A stretch of 64,000 nt of DNA from Halobaculum sp. CBA1158. Lineage in GTDB: Archaea; Halobacteriota; Halobacteria; Halobacteriales; Haloferacaceae. The translations under genes were made by a program, and so were the position numbers. The notes under the pieces were generated by a model. It ran no database searches. It saw only the letters and a list, made by a program, of their open reading frames with translations, and was not told the DNA's origin. Numbering within the stretch: position 1 is the first letter of the stretch; each line of letters starts with the position of its first letter. Location: assembly GCF_021431925.1 (NCBI RefSeq), contig NZ_CP090371.1:806001-870000 (forward strand), written 5' to 3'. Positions 37,374-45,777 of this stretch are shown here, piece by piece.

Positions 37374-37437
37374 GTATTAAACCGGCGCGGATCGGTCCGC
37401 TTGTCGCTCGGCAGTCGTCGACGCCGGCGAGGGCGGC

Positions 37438-39471
37438 TCAGTCGTCGCGGGGGAACCGACACCGAAGCCTCGCCGGGCAGGCGTCACACCGCGGCGACGC
37501 CGCGGTACAGGTCTCACTCGCGAACGCCAGCAGCGAGCGAACGTACGCCGCGGGGTCGTCCTCGGGGGCGATGGCCTCGGCGAGTTCGCGGAGGTACTCA
37601 TCGTCGTCTCCGAGATCCGACCCGAACGAGCGGTCCACGTCGTCCGAACCCAGACCGTAGTAGCGACCGTACACCCTCGCGACGCGCTCGTCCACCACGG
37701 GGGCCGGGTCGCCGACGCCGAAACAGACGACCGTGGCGGCGACCGCCGGGGTCACGTGTGGCAGGTCGGTGAGCCTCTCCACGGTGGTCGGAAGGTCGCG
37801 GAAGAGCAGTTGCGTGCAGATGTCCCGCAGGTCGGCGATCCGGGCGTCGGCGTCGTCGATCCCGTGACGCTCGAGGAGCGTAGCGAGCGCCTCAGAGTCG
37901 GCCTCGCTGACGGCGTTCGCGTCCGGGTAGCGCTCGATCAGTTCGGCGTACGCCGCCGACACGTCGCCGTCGGTAGCGTCGCCGTCGGCGGTGTCGCCGT
38001 CGACAGCGTCGCCGGCGGCGTCACCGAGCAGGAGTTCGCCCGCGAGCACCTCGAACGGCGTCGGATCGGCGTCGGAGCGCATCCAGGGACGGACGGCGTC
38101 GCCCGACACGTCGGCCTCGCGGACGGCGTCGACCAGCGCTTGCGCGTCCCGCCCCCGGCGGACCGACTCGCCGATCCGTTCGGCCAGCAGCGGCGGGACG
38201 GCCATCCCCGTCTGTACGCGCCCCTGGACCGTGCCGCCCTCGAAGCGGAACGAGTCGGGGAACGACTGGAGGCGGGCGCGCTCGCGGACCGACAGTCCGC
38301 GGGACTGCTCGAAGTGACCGTACTGGAACTGCGGTCGGATCCCCCCGGCGATGATCGTCGGTCCCGGCTCGTCCGGGTGGAGGCGGATCCGCTGTCTGAA
38401 GCGGTCGTACATCGGCTCGCCGGGGTCGGTCCCCTCGACCCGGTCGATCGTCGTCTGTCGGTGATTGGGTGCCTGGTGGTTCGCGAGCGACGCGTCTGCG
38501 TCGCTGTCGTCACGGGTACCGTCGCTTCCGTCGCTGTCGTCGCGAGCACCGTCGTCGTCGCCGCTCTCGCCGTCGTCCGCGGCGGTGTCGCGCCCGTCGG
38601 CGACTCCCGCGTCGCGCTCGCGCATCAGCCGCTGGTACTCGGTGAGGTCGCCGTCGCCGGCCGCGTCGCGCTCAGTCGCGGCCTCGCCCGCGGCCAGCGC
38701 CGGCAGGTCGCCGATCGCCTCGGCGGCCGTCCGGTGATCCTCCTCGTGGGTCGGTCGCGGCCACAGGACCGGCGCGTCGGTTCGCGTTCCGAGGAAGAAC
38801 AGCCGCCGGCGCGTCTGCGGGACGCCGTAGTCCGCGGCGTTGAGGATCCGGTGGTCGACGGTGTAGCCGAGCCGGTCGAGGCACTCCTCGATCGCCTCGA
38901 CGAAGCCGCCGTCGTCGGCGGCCTTCATCGTCGAGACGTTCTCGATGAGGACGTACTCCGGGTCCAACAGCCGGACGCCCCTGATGAACTCCTCGAAGAG
39001 GTAGTTCCGCTCGTCCTCGTCGTGCTGCTTGCGGTTGGCGATCGAGAAGCCCTGGCAGGGGATGCCGGCCGTCAGCAGGTCCAGGTCGTCGCCGTCGAGC
39101 GCCTCCTCGGCCACCGTCGAGAGCATCGTCGACTCGACGGCGTCGTCGCTGTCGACGACGTCGAAGATGTCGCGCTCGTCGTCGTCCCGCTTGTTGATCC
39201 GCCGAATGTCGCCGAGGATCGTGTGAGCCTGGGGGTGGTTCTGCCGGTAGGTCCGCACCGACGGCTCGTGGATGTCGACCCCGAGCACCGCCTCGAAGCC
39301 GGCCCGTTCGAGCCCCGTCGAGATGCCGCCGGGACCGGAGAACAGGTCGATCACCGTCGGCCGGTCGCGGTCGCGCGACCCCGGTTCGACCGGGGGGAAG
39401 TGCTTCGGCTCGTCCGCCCAGTTGTGGCGGTTCTCCTCGATCTCGCTCCCGGGCTCCCACGCGTCAGCCAT
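37438..39471 (-). CDS. DNA (cytosine-5) methyltransferase fused to an Fe-S HhH-GPD DNA glycosylase
   Basis: The product is 677 aa. Residues 38-445 form a complete C5 methyltransferase: motif I DLFSGPGGISTGLERAGF, motif IV GIPCQGFS with catalytic Cys139, motif VI ENV (177-179), motif VIII QTRRR (219-223) and a C-terminal motif X region. An acidic low-complexity insert occupies about 260-335. Residues 470-677 form an EndoIII/MutY-type HhH-GPD domain: helix-hairpin-helix near 570-583, catalytic Asp594 in VVDERV, and a [4Fe-4S] loop C655-x6-C662-x2-C665-x5-C671. The usual EndoIII lysine position is Ala, so it is likely a monofunctional glycosylase. The start at 39471 places motif I at the usual distance. 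It is the first gene of a three-gene operon. Confidence 0.88.
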   Translation of the reverse strand: MADAWEPGSEIEENRHNWADEPKHFPPVEPGSRDRDRPTVIDLFSGPGGISTGLERAGFEAVLGVDIHEPSVRTYRQNHPQAHTILGDIRRINKRDDDERDIFDVVDSDDAVESTMLSTVAEEALDGDDLDLLTAGIPCQGFSIANRKQHDEDERNYLFEEFIRGVRLLDPEYVLIENVSTMKAADDGGFVEAIEECLDRLGYTVDHRILNAADYGVPQTRRRLFFLGTRTDAPVLWPRPTHEEDHRTAAEAIGDLPALAAGEAATERDAAGDGDLTEYQRLMRERDAGVADGRDTAADDGESGDDDGARDDSDGSDGTRDDSDADASLANHQAPNHRQTTIDRVEGTDPGEPMYDRFRQRIRLHPDEPGPTIIAGGIRPQFQYGHFEQSRGLSVRERARLQSFPDSFRFEGGTVQGRVQTGMAVPPLLAERIGESVRRGRDAQALVDAVREADVSGDAVRPWMRSDADPTPFEVLAGELLLGDAAGDAVDGDTADGDATDGDVSAAYAELIERYPDANAVSEADSEALATLLERHGIDDADARIADLRDICTQLLFRDLPTTVERLTDLPHVTPAVAATVVCFGVGDPAPVVDERVARVYGRYYGLGSDDVDRSFGSDLGDDDEYLRELAEAIAPEDDPAAYVRSLLAFASETCTAASPRCDACPARLRCRFPRDD

Positions 39472-39808
39472 CGTCCTCGATCGGGGCGTGGGTCGGTTCG
39501 GGGGCGTGCGCAGCCATCGGATCGGAGGAGTGCGCGGGGTCGTTTCATCGTTTCGCTCCGCACGGGCCGAACCCCTGCGAACGGTCCCCCGGCGACCGCG
39601 TCGGTAACGGGGCCGTCTCGGCGACGGCGACCGCGTCGGCGACGCGACCGCGCCAGCGCCGCAACCGGACCGCCAACGCGACCGCGCCGGCGACGTAGTC
39701 ACGTCTGTCTCGCGACGCGGTCACAACCGCCCTTCCTCGCAGTACCTCGGTTTCACTTTCACTCCGCATGGCTCGCGTACAAGTCGTCCCCGTCCATCAC
39801 GGTGAGGT

Positions 39809-39991
39809 ATGAGCACGAGTCAGGCCGTCGCCCGTCCCGAGCGCGTCGAGGTCGAGACCGGCACACGCGCGCGCATCGACGTGAGCGAGACCACGGTCCA
39901 CGAGGTCGAATCGTTCCTGCGGCGCAACGACTGCACCGTCCACCTCGAGCGGCGCGGCGGGAGGACGGACCTGGTCGTTCTCGCGGACTGA
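39809..39991 (+). CDS. Small conserved haloarchaeal protein
   Basis: The product is 60 aa: VEVETGTRARIDVSETTVHEVESFLRRNDCTVHLERRGGRTDLVVLAD, an alpha/beta unit with one cysteine and no membrane segment. Codon use is typical of the chromosome. The function is unknown. It stands alone between the methyltransferase operon and the convergent ribonuclease gene. Confidence 0.6.
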   Translation: MSTSQAVARPERVEVETGTRARIDVSETTVHEVESFLRRNDCTVHLERRGGRTDLVVLAD

Positions 39992-40027
39992 CGGGACCCC
40001 GTCGGCGTCGCGGTCGCGGCAGCGACG

Positions 40028-41359
40028 CTACTCGGGGACGGTCTCGGGTCGGTCGTACTGGGCGTCCTCGGGGTCGTCGACGACCTCGACGCCGCGGTTG
40101 TTCACCGCGTAGGAGTCGAGGCCGACCTCCTGCATGAACTGCTTGTAGAGGCGCTCGGCCGTCTCGCCGTCCTTCTGCTTGTCGGAGGCGCGGTCGCACA
40201 GTTCGATGAGATTCTCCGGGACGTCGTTCTCGTGGACGATCCAGTGGTTGATGAGGTCCGAGAGCCGGCGGATTGGAGAGGTGAAGTGTCCGTAGATGTC
40301 GAAGTTGAGGGCGTGGTGACCGCCGAAGGGGTCGTTCATGTACTTCGCACGGGGCATCACCTTCAGCACGGCGCGCTGGATCTTGTTGAGCTGGCGGTCG
40401 GGTGCCTGTTCGAGGGCGGCGTTGACGGCCTTTCGGGGGTCGTCGCCCCAGGCGTCGCCGGGGATGGAGACGCTGTCGAGCTCCTGGATCTCGTTGAGCG
40501 CCTCGTTCCACTGCTCGGGCGTGGGCTGCGGGTGGACGCGGTACATCGCCTCGACGCCGCGGTTCCACATCAGCTCGTGGGTCACCGCCTTGTTCGCCTT
40601 CAGCATGCACTCCTCGATGATGGTGTGGGCGCGGTCGCGGCTCGGATTCAACACCAGCGAGCCGTCCGCCTTGCGCTGCTCGTGGAGCTGGTCGGCCACG
40701 TCGTACGCGAGGACTGACTCCTCGTGCAGCGGGGCGTCGGGGTCCTCCAGACGCGCCTCGCATTGCTTGTAGGTGAGTCGCTCGTCGGAGTTGATCACGG
40801 ACTTGTAGATGTCCAGTTCCTCGAACGAGAGCGTCTCCTTGTCGAGGCGCATCTCGACGGTGTGTGCGAGGCGGTCCTCGTTGGGGACCAGCGAACACAC
40901 GGTCTCCGCGAGGATCGGCGGAAGCATGTGGACGGTGTAGCCGGGGAGATACACGGTGTTGCACCGCTCGACCGCCTCCTCCCACATCGCCGAGTCGGGA
41001 TGAACGTAGTGGCTCACGTCGGCGATGTGGACCCACAGGTGGTACTCGTCGCCGTCGTCCTCGACGGAGATGGCGTCGTCGAAGTCCTGTGCATCGGCGG
41101 GGTCGGTCGTCCACGTCGTGAGGTCCCGGAGATCGCGTCGCTCGTCGACCTCGTCTCGTATCTCCTGTTGGACGCCCTCGGTTCGGTCCTTCGCCTCGCG
41201 TTTCACCTTCGGGGGAAACTCGTCGCGGATCTCGAACTCGGCGAACAGCGACTCGCGTTTGTCGGCGAGCGCGTCCGCGAGCCCCTGCGTGATGGTAACC
41301 GGTCCCTGGTCCTCGGCGGTGCCCTGGTCCGGCTCCTCTTCCGACTGTGCGTCGCTCAT
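40028..41359 (-). CDS. rnr: RNB-domain exoribonuclease (RNase R/II family)
   Basis: The product is 443 aa, essentially an RNB domain alone. The metal-binding catalytic loop DPADAQDFDDAIS (residues 86-98) has the four conserved Asp, followed by WVHIADVSHYVHPDSAMWEEAVERCNTVYLPGYTVHMLPPIL and, near the end, HFTSPIRRLSDLINHW. The N-terminal 50 residues are acidic and disordered. Bacterial members carry cold-shock and S1 domains that are absent here, as usual in haloarchaea. It should degrade RNA 3' to 5'; archaea without an exosome use this enzyme as a main exonuclease. Confidence 0.9.
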   Translation of the reverse strand: MSDAQSEEEPDQGTAEDQGPVTITQGLADALADKRESLFAEFEIRDEFPPKVKREAKDRTEGVQQEIRDEVDERRDLRDLTTWTTDPADAQDFDDAISVEDDGDEYHLWVHIADVSHYVHPDSAMWEEAVERCNTVYLPGYTVHMLPPILAETVCSLVPNEDRLAHTVEMRLDKETLSFEELDIYKSVINSDERLTYKQCEARLEDPDAPLHEESVLAYDVADQLHEQRKADGSLVLNPSRDRAHTIIEECMLKANKAVTHELMWNRGVEAMYRVHPQPTPEQWNEALNEIQELDSVSIPGDAWGDDPRKAVNAALEQAPDRQLNKIQRAVLKVMPRAKYMNDPFGGHHALNFDIYGHFTSPIRRLSDLINHWIVHENDVPENLIELCDRASDKQKDGETAERLYKQFMQEVGLDSYAVNNRGVEVVDDPEDAQYDRPETVPE

Positions 41360-41462
41360 GGCGGCGGCTACGAGGGTGCGGTACGTGAGGGTTTCGGGGA
41401 GTGCGCGGTTCGAGACGCGAGCGAAGCGAGCGACGCGAGCGAGCCGACGATCCGGTGGCGAC

Positions 41463-41804
41463 TCAGTCGCCGCGGCCGTCGGCGTCCTCGGCGTCGGCGT
41501 CCGGCTCCGCGTCCGGGTCGCCGTAGCGGCGCTGGACCTCGCGTTGGTAGGCGCGCACGTACGCCTCCTGTGAGTCGCCGCCGGCGGCCGCCTCCACCTC
41601 GCTCAACAGCGCCTCCAGGTCGTCGCGCGGCTGGTGGGACAGCCCGCGGTAACAGCCCTTACAGAGGTACTCGAACTCCTTGTCGCGACGGCTCCAGCGG
41701 TCGCCCTCCTTGTCGTACTCGCGGGCGTCCTCGCGGGACAGCGACTCCCCGCAGGCGATACAGACGACGGTCGACCGGTCCCGGTCCCGCCGGGAACCCC
41801 ACAT
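41463..41804 (-). CDS. DUF7562-like zinc-binding haloarchaeal protein
   Basis: The product is 113 aa. The N-terminal 65 residues contain two CxxC knuckles, CIACGES and CKGC, flanking AREYDKEGDRWSRRDKEFEYL, so a zinc ribbon is likely. A helical segment (DDLEALLSEVEAAAG) and an acidic tail (DAEPDADAEDADGRGD) follow. It resembles the haloarchaeal family I recall as DUF7562. The function is unknown. It diverges from the PUA-protein gene. Confidence 0.7.
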   Translation of the reverse strand: MWGSRRDRDRSTVVCIACGESLSREDAREYDKEGDRWSRRDKEFEYLCKGCYRGLSHQPRDDLEALLSEVEAAAGGDSQEAYVRAYQREVQRRYGDPDAEPDADAEDADGRGD

Positions 41805-41954
41805 ACCATCATGTCCGGGAGCGTCGAACTTAGCGTTTTTCGTGGGACCGATCGTCGCGCGCCGGCCGGTCGAGTGTGGACCGCCGTTCGGACTCGACCG
41901 CGAGCGTCGGGAACCGAGCGGTCGATTTATGCGCCGGACGCGCGGAGTCCGGGT

Positions 41955-42446
41955 ATGGACGTCAAGTCGCGCCATCACCTCCGAAGCGACGCGGTCGCGG
42001 AGATCCGCGAGACGCTCGCCGAGCGCCTCGGCGTCGACCTCGAGGGCGACTCCTTCGAACTGGTCGAGCTCACCGACTCGCCGTTCGACCTGGTGCTCGT
42101 CGACGGCGACCCGGACGTGCTGTACCACGAGGACGACGGCGGGCGCGAGCCGTTCCTCACGGTTCGCGGTGCCAACGACCACCCGCCCGAGCGCGGCGTC
42201 GTCACGGTCGACGCCGGCGCTGTGTCGTTCGTCTCCGACGGCGCGGACGTGATGCGCCCCGGGATCACCGAGGCCGACGGCTCGATCGCCGAGGGCGACC
42301 TGGTCGTCGTCGCCGAGGAGACGCACGGGAAGGTGCTGGGCGTCGGCCGCGCGCTCGTCGACGGCGACGACATGGTCGGCGACTCCGGAAAGGTCGTGAC
42401 GTCGCTGCACCACGTCGGCGACGACCTCTACGAGTTCTCGATCTGA
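41955..42446 (+). CDS. PUA-domain RNA-binding protein (Tma20/MCT-1-like)
   Basis: The product is 163 aa. The N-terminal part (VKSRHHLRSDAVAEIRETLAERLGVDLEGDSFELVEL) matches archaeal pre-PUA domains, and the C-terminal 80 residues form a PUA domain: VTVDAGAVSFVSDGADVMRPGITEADGSIAEGDLVVVAEETHGKVLGVGRAL. The eukaryotic relatives (MCT-1/Tma20) bind the ribosome and act in initiation and recycling; the archaeal protein is probably ribosome-associated. The ATG at 41955 gives the family start. Confidence 0.87.
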   Translation: MDVKSRHHLRSDAVAEIRETLAERLGVDLEGDSFELVELTDSPFDLVLVDGDPDVLYHEDDGGREPFLTVRGANDHPPERGVVTVDAGAVSFVSDGADVMRPGITEADGSIAEGDLVVVAEETHGKVLGVGRALVDGDDMVGDSGKVVTSLHHVGDDLYEFSI

Positions 42447-42491
42447 GGCGGCCGCAGCTCCGACCGTCGCAGGTCCCACCGCCGCCCCGAC

Positions 42492-42830
42492 TCACAGGAG
42501 CAGTTCGGTCACAGCGACGGCGACGGGGCTGCACGCGAGGAGTCCGACCCCGTAGAAGAACACGCGCACGTCGGATCCCATCGACGCCGGCGCGCCCTCG
42601 CCCGGGTCGCGGACGGTCCCCGCGACGCCCATCGAGTCGGCGTTCGAGACGGACGTCGTCGTCCGGGTGTTGCCGCCGCTCATCGTCACCCACAGGATCG
42701 ACGCCAGCCCGGCGACGAACGTTCCGACCGCGCCGCCCGGGCCGGCGATCGCGACAAGCAGCGCGACCGACGCGCCGCCGCCGAGCAGGCTGTACCAAAA
42801 CAGGCCGCGACGAAGGAGGGGCCAATTCAC
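42492..42830 (-). CDS. Haloarchaeal integral membrane protein, unknown function
   Basis: The product is 112 aa with three likely membrane helices: residues 9-31 (GLFWYSLLGGGASVALLVAIAG), 33-50 (AVGTFVAGLASILWVTMS) and 89-110 (VFFYGVGLLACSPVAVAVTELL). The loop between helices 2 and 3 is polar and outside or inside cannot be assigned. The start MNWPLLRRGLFWY follows the positive-inside rule. It resembles a haloarchaeal DUF family; no function is recognised. Confidence 0.65.
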   Translation of the reverse strand: MNWPLLRRGLFWYSLLGGGASVALLVAIAGPGGAVGTFVAGLASILWVTMSGGNTRTTTSVSNADSMGVAGTVRDPGEGAPASMGSDVRVFFYGVGLLACSPVAVAVTELLL

Positions 42831-42909
42831 ACGACAAAACGACCGCGAGCCGGCAAGTAGCTTCCGCCGGAGGTCGAGTGAACGATCGTCGTCCGCGCCG
42901 GACGACCGA

Positions 42910-43698
42910 TCACTCGCCGCGATCGGCGTCTTCCCCGTCGCGATCGGCGTCTTCCCCGCTGCCGTCGTCGCCCTCCCCGCCGTCGGCGTCCGACTCCCCG
43001 TCGGTCTCGTCGTCGTCCAGTTCGTCGGCGTACTCCTCCATGAGGATCTCTCGCCCGCGACGCGCCTCCTCGAACGTCTCGCGCAGGTCGGCGATCGGCG
43101 TCTCCGTCGCGTCGACGCGCAGGTCGTCGTAGTACGTGCCGATGTCCCGCTCCTCGGTCGTCTCGACCTTCAGCGCGGCCGACTGCACCGGCAGGTGTTC
43201 GCGCTTGTCGCCGCCCTCGGCGTGGCCCGCCTCCAGCGCGTCGATCAGGCGCTCGGCGAGGGGGGCGTCGCCGAAGGCGTCGGACTCGTAGGCGCTCGCG
43301 ACCGAGTCGATCACGGCTTCGCCGGTGAGGAGGTTCCCCGCGACCGTGTAGTTCTCGCCGCTCGTGTGGCCGTACCAGTCGTTGCACTCCTCGCCCGAGA
43401 AGGTGAACGTGCCGTCGGCGTCGACCCCGTGGAGCTGGCGCTGCGGGGAGCCGTCGTCGGCGTTGAGCAGCGACCGAAGCGCGTCGTCGACGGCCAGGCC
43501 GTCGTCGATGTACTCGATCCCCTTGCGCCCCAACTCCACGTTCACGAGCGACTGGGTCGCCACCGCGCCGTTCTCGGAGACGAACGGACAGAGGGTGCCG
43601 ACGCCCGGCAGGCGGGTGGTCACGGCGACGCCGAAGCGGGTCTGTCGCTCCCCCTCGTCGTCGGTGTACTCCTCGCGGACGCAGATGCTGAAGGTCAT
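42910..43698 (-). CDS. DUF1028 (Ntn-hydrolase-like) protein
   Basis: The product is 262 aa. It opens with MTFSICVREE and continues with FGVAVTTRLPGVGTLCPFVSENGAVATQSLVNVELGRKGIEYIDDGLAVDDALRSLL, the DUF1028 pattern with an Ntn-hydrolase fold. GENYTVAGNLLTGEAVIDSVASAYE follows. The last 50 residues are an acidic tail (DDDETDGESDADGGEGDDGSGE). Members are suspected amidases or peptidoglycan/amino-acid metabolism proteins, and their substrate is not established. The start MTFSIC is the usual family N-terminus. Confidence 0.8.
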   Translation of the reverse strand: MTFSICVREEYTDDEGERQTRFGVAVTTRLPGVGTLCPFVSENGAVATQSLVNVELGRKGIEYIDDGLAVDDALRSLLNADDGSPQRQLHGVDADGTFTFSGEECNDWYGHTSGENYTVAGNLLTGEAVIDSVASAYESDAFGDAPLAERLIDALEAGHAEGGDKREHLPVQSAALKVETTEERDIGTYYDDLRVDATETPIADLRETFEEARRGREILMEEYADELDDDETDGESDADGGEGDDGSGEDADRDGEDADRGE

Positions 43699-43860
43699 TC
43701 GAGCGCGACTCGGGCCGGTCGGAGCAAAAAGGCGGGGTTCCCGGAACGCCGCCGACGCCGCTCGCGCGGTTCCTGGCGGACCCCGCCGATGACGGCGTCC
43801 GACGCGCGCGTGACGCGTCCGACGTACAGACTTATGGGTGGAGGGGGTTTGATGCCCTAC

Positions 43861-44217
43861 ATGGGCATCATGAGCAAGATCCTCGGCGGCGGCGGCACCC
43901 ATAGCGCCGAGGACTACGTCGAGTTGGACCTCGACGACGTCGAGAGCGCCCGCGGCGGGGCGGGGATGCAGGTGCACATCGCGGAGATCGGGGACCAGCG
44001 CGACGTGATCGACATCAAGGACGCCGTCTACGACGGCGACTTCGTCATCGCGGACATCACGCGTCACTCGACGACCGACCAGACGGTCGAACGCATCATT
44101 GACGAGCTTCGTCAGGTCGCCGACGAGGTCGACGGCGACATCGTTCAGAAGGGCGACGACCAGCTCATCATCACTCCGACGGGCGTGACGGTGAGCCGCG
44201 AGAAGCTCGGCGAGTAG
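43861..44217 (+). CDS. sepF: Cell division protein SepF
   Basis: The product is 118 aa. It starts MGIMSKILGGGGTHSAEDYVELDLDDVE, with a short amphipathic membrane-binding helix, and then the SepF core MQVHIAEIGDQRDVIDIKDAVYDGDFVIADITRHSTTDQTVERIIDELRQVADEVDGDIVQKGDDQLIITPTGVTVS. SepF anchors FtsZ to the membrane at mid-cell and is essential in Haloferax. The start at 43861 is supported by a CTTATG element about 28 nt upstream (leaderless) and by the homologous N-terminus; upstream in-frame codons are not needed. Confidence 0.9.
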   Translation: MGIMSKILGGGGTHSAEDYVELDLDDVESARGGAGMQVHIAEIGDQRDVIDIKDAVYDGDFVIADITRHSTTDQTVERIIDELRQVADEVDGDIVQKGDDQLIITPTGVTVSREKLGE

Positions 44218-44253
44218 GGTCGACCCGGCGCGGTTCGACCCGACGTTCTCCCC

Positions 44254-45291
44254 TCAGGCGTCGAACTCCGTCAGCTCCGGCTCCGGAACGCCGTCGCCGG
44301 TGGTCTCGTCGCTTCCGTCGTCCCCGTCGGTACCGTGGGCCGCCCGATACGCGGCCCGGTACGCGCCGATCTTCCGGATGAGCACGAGCGCGAACACGCC
44401 GTCGAACAGCGCGATGTAGACGAACGAGGACGCGAGCGACGGGAGACCGACCACGGAGTTCAACACGGCCGACCCGATACCGACGGTGGAGTTGTACGTC
44501 GCGTGGATGAGCGCCGCGATGATCAGCCCCTTGATCACGATCGGGCCGCGGTTCTCGGGGTTGAACTTCGCCAGCCCGAGGTAGTAGCCCGCGAACGCGG
44601 AGTAGATGACGTGTCCCGGGCCCGCCAGCGCGCGGGTGAAGGTGATGCCGCCCCCGACGCCGATCAGTCCGACGCCGAGGTCGAGGCCGGTCTGTTCGAC
44701 GCCGCGGGAGATGTACAGCGCGTTCTCGATGAACGCGAAGCCGAGGCCGGCCATCGCGCCGTACACCGCGCCGTCGAGCACGGAGTCGAAGCTGTCGTGG
44801 CCGTAGGCGTACAGCCGCACGGCGAGCAGCTTCACGGTCTCCTCGACGGGCCCGACGATGATGAAGAAGAACGCGAGGGTGCCGAGGAAGCCGATCGGCT
44901 CGAAGAACGGACGCGCCACGGAGTTGAGGATCGCCGCGAAGTTGGCGGTGAGCACGCCCAGGAGGAACGTCGCGACGAGCAGGCCCAGCGGCTCGCTGGT
45001 CGTGATGTCGGAGCGATACACGTACACCGCAAGCGCCAGCGCCGGCACGGCCGACAGCGCGGTCAGCGCGCCGATCGCCGGGTCGGTGACCGCCGAGAAG
45101 CCGCCGAACCCGAGCAGCAACACGGCCGCGACGAGGATCGTCCCCCATCGGGCCGACCCCGAGAGGACGCGATAGATGGCGACCGACAGCCCGTCCAGGG
45201 AGGTCCGCTCCTCCCACGTCGCCACGTCGTACAGGTCGTTCTCGGAGGTGGCGGCGTCCTCGATCGGGTCCGTCCGCTCCTTCTTGGTCAT
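44254..45291 (-). CDS. PrsW-family intramembrane metalloprotease
   Basis: The product is 345 aa with about eight membrane helices. The family motifs are present in order: FFFIIVGPVEETVKLLAVRL (EExxK), GLGFAFIENALYIS (FxxxE), GPGHVIYSAFAGYYLGLAKF (HxxxxxxxG) and ALIHATYNS (H). The histidines and glutamates form the metal site. The N-terminal about 45 residues are cytoplasmic and acidic, and the C-terminal tail is acidic. PrsW cleaves membrane anti-sigma factors in Bacillus; archaeal substrates are unknown. It is convergent with sepF and divergent from the gene at 45406. Confidence 0.87.
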   Translation of the reverse strand: MTKKERTDPIEDAATSENDLYDVATWEERTSLDGLSVAIYRVLSGSARWGTILVAAVLLLGFGGFSAVTDPAIGALTALSAVPALALAVYVYRSDITTSEPLGLLVATFLLGVLTANFAAILNSVARPFFEPIGFLGTLAFFFIIVGPVEETVKLLAVRLYAYGHDSFDSVLDGAVYGAMAGLGFAFIENALYISRGVEQTGLDLGVGLIGVGGGITFTRALAGPGHVIYSAFAGYYLGLAKFNPENRGPIVIKGLIIAALIHATYNSTVGIGSAVLNSVVGLPSLASSFVYIALFDGVFALVLIRKIGAYRAAYRAAHGTDGDDGSDETTGDGVPEPELTEFDA

Positions 45292-45405
45292 CGTGTGTCG
45301 ACTCGATCGACCGCCTCCGCCTTGTTTCTTGTCGCGGCATCGAACTCCCGGCCGGGCGTCGAGCGCGACCGGTACGTTTGACACGCCGCCCGTCCAAGTC
45401 GGCGT

Positions 45406-45777
45406 GTGCACTTTGACCCGCGCGAACAGGCCGCGCTCCGCGCGGTCGGACTCGACGACGAGGACATCGAGACGGCCGCAGACCACGTCGCGAGCGCGGT
45501 CGACGAGGCCGCCGCCGACCTCGACGACTTCTTCGGCGGCGGCACGTACTACTCCGACATGGACACGGTACACGACGACGGTAAGATCCGCGAACACGAG
45601 GTCGACCACCTCGACGTGTACACTCACGCGGCCGACCTGCGAGGATACCTGAAGTTCGACCGCTGGGGCGTCCCCGTCGAGGACGGCCGCGTGCTGAACG
45701 ACGGGGTGGTCGAACTCACCCTCGGCGACACGGTCAACGACCGGGTCAGGTTCGCCCGGGACCCCGACGCGCTATGA
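45406..45777 (+). CDS. DUF7532-like haloarchaeal protein
   Basis: The product is 123 aa from a GTG start. The pattern PREQAALRAVGLDDEDIETAADHVASAVDEAAADLDDFF, YYSDMDTVHDD, VDHLDVYTHAADLRGYLKFDRWGVPVEDGRVLNDGVVELTLGDTVNDRVRFA resembles a haloarchaeal family I recall as DUF7532. It is soluble and acidic. Its stop overlaps the start of the FAU-1-like gene by 4 bp (ATGA), so the two are coupled, suggesting a link to RNA metabolism. Confidence 0.7.
   Translation: MHFDPREQAALRAVGLDDEDIETAADHVASAVDEAAADLDDFFGGGTYYSDMDTVHDDGKIREHEVDHLDVYTHAADLRGYLKFDRWGVPVEDGRVLNDGVVELTLGDTVNDRVRFARDPDAL

Noticed and set aside
39545-39769. 74-codon minus-strand frame upstream of the methyltransferase gene
   Set aside because: Ala/Val/Arg-rich with no clear start signal or acidic bias; could be a real small protein but nothing supports it.
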